Shown: positions 62,001 through 64,000 of the stretch, one piece after another
How the letters are laid out: every line of letters begins with the position of its first letter
How positions within the stretch are numbered: position 1 is the first letter of the stretch
Source of the DNA: Lewinella sp038528965
GTDB taxonomy: Bacteria > Bacteroidota > Bacteroidia > Chitinophagales > Saprospiraceae
Length of the DNA: 64,000 bases
Direction: 5' to 3'
Assembly: GCA_038528965.1 (NCBI GenBank)
Contig: JBCBEC010000020.1
Location: 53,659 to 117,658, forward strand
The notes under the pieces: model-generated
The model's input: only the letters and a program-made list of their open reading frames with translations
Told to the model about the DNA's origin: nothing
Databases searched by the model: none
Translations under genes and position numbers: made by a program

Positions 62001-62543
62001 GAGTTTGGTGCTGATTTGGGAATGCGCGACCTGCTGGCGTACCTGCTTTACCCCAAAGTATATCTTAACTACCATGCCTTCCGGGAACAATACGGGGAGG
62101 TGAGCAATCTACCCACCCCTGCCTTCTTCTATGGCTTGAAGCCAAATGAGGAAATTATGGTTGAAATTGGTGCTGGTAAAAATATCCTCATCAAATACCT
62201 TAACAGCACCGTCGCCGATGAGCAAGGTAACCGCTTGGTATTCTTCACATTAAACGGCCAAACTCGTTCAGTGCAAGTCCGCGACCTGAACGAAAAGGTA
62301 GAGAGTGTTTTGCACCAAAAAGCCAGTGGAGACAAGGAAATTGGCGTACCACTGCAGGGTAACCTGAGCAAAATCCTGGTGGAAGAAGGACAAGAAATTG
62401 AGGTCAACACGCCTTTGTTTGTCATTGAGGCGATGAAGATGGAAAGCACCATCACTGCGCCAGTAGCGGGAGTTGTCAAGAAGATTCACCTGAAGGAGAA
62501 AACATTGGTCGAGCAGGATGATTTAGTGGTAGAGCTTGCCTAG
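59097..62543 (+). CDS. pyc: Pyruvate carboxylase
   Basis: 1148 residues, the full length of the single-chain enzyme. The biotin carboxylase domain (about 1-455) has VANRGEIAIRVLRAA, the Gly-rich ATP loop KAASGGGGRGMRV and IEVNPRIQVEHTITEEVTG. The carboxyltransferase (about 530-830) has TDTTLRDGHQSLLATRMRT, GGATFDVAMRFL and the metal-binding HLHTHNTSG. An allosteric/PYC-OADA part follows, and the biotinyl domain ends the protein with the biotin Lys1114 in VIEAMKMES. It makes oxaloacetate from pyruvate, bicarbonate and ATP, refilling the TCA cycle. No separate biotin ligase is in view. Confidence 0.97.
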   Translation: MSVTRFKKLLVANRGEIAIRVLRAASELQLRTVALYTYEDRYSLHRYKADEAYQIGPDNEPLKPYLDIEAIIKLAKAKNVDAIHPGYGFLSENVTFARRCREEGIAFVGPAPEVMERLGDKVAAKILAKKVNVPLIEDSQQDLTTAEIALAEAQRIGYPVIIKAASGGGGRGMRVVRSDEDLLREYPEAKGEAETAFGDGTVFLEKFIEEPKHIEVQILGDQHGNIVHLFERDCSVQRRFQKVVEVAPSINLAQETRDKLYEYAVRLAKEVDYSCAGTVEFLVDREENVYFIEVNPRIQVEHTITEEVTGIDLVRSQILITMGYPLSHKTIYIRSQEDVQLNGYAIQCRVTTEDPQNNFKPDYGTLIAYRSASGMGIRLDAGSAFPGAKISPYFDSMLVKVTAWGRTLQGASERLHRALREFRIRGVKTNIGFLLNLLQNPTFKQGAATVQFIQQHPELLTPPNWKDRGTKLISYLADVNINGNPDVKSYDPQKTFLPAFIPSVDATKPYPKGSKDRLSELGREQFLAELKASTAIQYTDTTLRDGHQSLLATRMRTFDMDKVAEQFARQHGGDLFSMEVWGGATFDVAMRFLKEDPWKRLAQLRQAMPNVLLQMLLRGSNAVGYAAYPDNLVVKFIEQAAETGIDVFRIFDSLNWIENMKVSIKAVREETDSLAEACLCYSGDITDPTKTKFTLDYYLDLAKRLEDAGAHIIAIKDMAGLLKPLAAELLVSKLKETVDTPIHLHTHNTSGIQSATYLRAIDAGVDVVDVALSALSGLTSQPSFNSIAAMMQGHKREKKINLPSLNEFSSYWEAVRSYYYPFETELRAGTASVYEHEIPGGQYSNLRPQARGLGLEEQFETIKANYKAANELFGGLIKVTPSSKVVGDMAMFMTSNSLSKEDVLEKGHQLAFPDSVKALMRGDLGQIEGGFPKKIQELVLKGEKPYTERPNAHLAPVDFDKELATFQEEFGADLGMRDLLAYLLYPKVYLNYHAFREQYGEVSNLPTPAFFYGLKPNEEIMVEIGAGKNILIKYLNSTVADEQGNRLVFFTLNGQTRSVQVRDLNEKVESVLHQKASGDKEIGVPLQGNLSKILVEEGQEIEVNTPLFVIEAMKMESTITAPVAGVVKKIHLKEKTLVEQDDLVVELA

Positions 62544-62632
62544 ACCTGGCAGAATTGATATTTTCACAGTCGTAATAACGCGCTGTAGGTAGGGCTTTCT
62601 CTGCGGAAGATTTCACCCTCCTACTGTCGGTC

Positions 62633-62640
62633 TAACTTTA
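62633..62640 (+). promoter_or_regulatory. Possible -7 box TAACTTTA
   Basis: Seven of eight bases match TAnnTTTG, 24 nt upstream of the ATG at 62665; no -33 element seen. Confidence 0.3.
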
Positions 62641-62664
62641 TTTATTGAATCATATCGACCACCA

Positions 62665-63738
62665 ATGCTTAACTATCAGCTCCTTCTGATCTTCACCATT
62701 TTTCTGTCTATCACAAACTTCTCTTACGCCCAAATCTACGAAATGGGTGAAACAGCTGAAATCAACGATTGTAATGGCATCTTTGTTGACCCGGGTGGTT
62801 TTAGTGGCGACTATCCTGCAGCGGCGAATTTTGAAACCCTGATTTGCAGTGAAAATACTACCCCCGGTCTCACTCACATACGACTAGATTTCACTGAACT
62901 TGAGTTAATGATTGGCGATACCATTCGCTTTTTTGATGGTGTCAATAGTCTAGCACCAGCGATAGTCCTACCAGTAGATATGCACGCCCCTACTCCTTTT
63001 TCGATTCAGGCCAGTGCGCTTAATGTCTCGGGCTGCGTCTTCATGCAGTTCCAGAGTGATGATGCTGGTCAGGCTTCCGGTTGGCGTAGTAATATCAATT
63101 GTCAGCAGCCGTGCCAACGCATTGATAGTGATCTTACCAATGCGCAGAATCCGGATGAGGGTGACAACGTGTATTATTATTGCCCGGGAGATACGGCTCA
63201 TTTTACCGCTGATGTCCTCTTTCCGGAAAACGATCTTGCCTACTCCCAATCCGTTGAAAGCTCGTTGTTTGAGTGGTTTATTAACGGGCAAGAAAGCTCC
63301 TATACTGACCAGGAATTGGCATTGCCGATCGATGCTTCAGGCATTTACAATCTTAGCCTGAGGGTTTACGATATTATGGGCTGTAGAAATCTAGTCGTAG
63401 GAGAAGAGACTGTAATCGCCGGTGTGGCTCCAGAACTCACTATCGACGAAAGCCTCAATGAACCGGTTTGTCCTGGCGACATCATCGAACTCTTCACCTA
63501 TTTTGACCTCAACAGCCCGCTTCCTGGGGTTGGCGTGAGTTTAACAGACATCACCTCAGATGTCCTCCGCAGTGAGCTCACACTCGACCCTCCACTGCTC
63601 TTACCGGATGGCACCGGAGGTTTTTACCAATCATCAATCAATATTCTAACTTCTCCTCCTGGTGCAACCGTCAGTAACGAACTAAAGTTGGATAGTAAGT
63701 GCTTGGACAAAAATAAGTCAAGCAAAAAAGTTCTTTGA
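62665..63738 (+). pseudogene. CUB/P-domain surface-protein gene truncated by an IS630 element
   Basis: The host part (about 62665-63694, ~343 codons) encodes a signal peptide (LLLIFTIFLSITNFSYAQ), a CUB-like domain (INDCNGIFVDPGGF, GCVFMQFQSDDAGQASGW), a PKD-like segment (SSLFEWFINGQESSYTD) and the start of a P domain (LLLPDGTGGFYQSSINI, GATVSNELKL). It is a clear paralogue of the N-terminal part of the protein at 40045. There the same region continues as GATLTNPADICFVSLDLEH; here it breaks at about codon 343 into IS sequence and stops at 63738. The repeats and T9SS sorting domain, if still present, lie beyond the element and the window. Confidence 0.85.
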
Positions 63739-64000
63739 AAAATTGACAGTAAACTCCTTATCGTAGTTTTCAATAATGCGATAAAGAGCTTCTTTGAGTT
63801 TTTTGGCAGAGAGGTAATCTTCTGCTTTTAACCACTCGTATTTGATTTTGCGCCATAGCAATTCGATCAAATTAAGATGTGGGGAATAGGTAGGTAGAAA
63901 AAACAAGTACAACTCCTTGTTATTCCACACCTGTTCCCTTTGTCTGACTTTATAGGAAGTATGCCAGGGAGCATTATCAAGAACAATTACGGTAGGTCGC
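63693..64000 (-). mobile_element. IS630-family insertion sequence, left part
   Basis: The host reading frame loses similarity to its paralogue at a TA (63693-63694), the target dinucleotide of IS630 elements. From there the sequence is A/T-rich, unlike its surroundings, and carries the transposase 3' end on the minus strand. The end begins TAGTAAGTGCTTGGAC; the matching right terminal repeat is outside the window. Confidence 0.85.
63718..64000 (-). CDS. IS630-family transposase, C-terminal part (partial)
   Basis: 93 codons visible, running to the right edge without a start. The DDE_3 catalytic core is recognisable: the second Asp in VIVLDNAPWHTS and the Glu in LPTYSPHLNLIELLWRKIKY. The first Asp lies outside the window. 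It ends with a short basic helix and FSKNFFA. It cuts and joins the element at TA sites. Transcribed opposite to the interrupted host gene. Confidence 0.92.
   Translation of the reverse strand, partial: RPTVIVLDNAPWHTSYKVRQREQVWNNKELYLFFLPTYSPHLNLIELLWRKIKYEWLKAEDYLSAKKLKEALYRIIENYDKEFTVNFSKNFFA

Noticed and set aside
1..64000. CRISPR arrays and tRNA genes
   Set aside because: No regularly spaced 25-40-bp repeats and no GGTTCGAATCC-type T-arm with matching acceptor stem were found on reading the gaps; the only direct repeats (31273-31517) have no spacers of CRISPR kind.

Overview
The window reads as chromosomal DNA of a Bacteroidota bacterium, most likely a Saprospiria/Lewinella-type marine or environmental heterotroph (inference; I could run no search). 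The signs are two intact giant surface proteins with a C-terminal type B sorting domain of the type IX secretion system (T9SS), a PorP/SprF partner, choice-of-anchor-L, CUB, P-domain and SprB-like repeats, and promoters of the Bacteroidota kind (a -7 box TAnnTTTG, sometimes with TTG/TTCG about 17-20 bp upstream). There is also a CcmB/CcmC/CcmD-like heme-handling set and many secreted hydrolases with Bacteroidota-style signal peptides. I saw no rRNA, tRNA or CRISPR array.

Layout. 1-4.7 kb: the N-terminal 638 codons of a large secreted protein, an IscA/HesB-type Fe-S carrier, a small membrane-anchored protein and an aminopeptidase P. 4.8-10 kb: an alpha/beta-hydrolase, then a 996-residue TPR-CHAT protein facing an ECF sigma factor and a membrane TPR protein, which looks like one regulated module. 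10.2-17.7 kb: a pseudouridine synthase, an unusual RibF-glycosyltransferase fusion, a C39-peptidase ABC exporter with its HlyD partner, and a membrane glycosyltransferase. 17.65-18.26 kb: a gene-free stretch holding six consecutive perfect stems behind a good promoter, the best candidate here for an undescribed RNA. 18.3-31.1 kb: a catabolic stretch of exported enzymes (serine hydrolase, GH13 amylase, two amidohydrolases, prolyl oligopeptidase) with a lipoprotein and a polytopic membrane protein.

31.1-31.8 kb is an intergenic repeat island. 31.8-39.5 kb: a lipoprotein, a 1532-residue exported protein of unknown function, and the coupled folD-prmA pair. 40-45.9 kb: a T9SS surface protein followed by its PorP/SprF-like partner. 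46-51.7 kb: a cell-wall amidase, ccmB-ccmC-ccmD, glutamate dehydrogenase and an Lrp-type regulator. 51.9-58.3 kb: a second T9SS surface protein and an RlmL-type methyltransferase. 58.5-62.5 kb: a small secreted protein and pyruvate carboxylase. 62.7-64 kb: a third CUB/P-domain surface gene, paralogous to the one at 40 kb, cut by an IS630-family element that runs out of the window.

Points most worth following: the structured RNA candidate (17.70-18.00 kb), the RibF-GT2 fusion, the CHAT/ECF-sigma module, a mobile-looking intergenic hairpin element present in a short and a long form (4.66 and 31.5 kb), and a recurring architecture in which the -7 box lies only 4-7 nt from the start codon, which predicts leaderless or nearly leaderless mRNAs.
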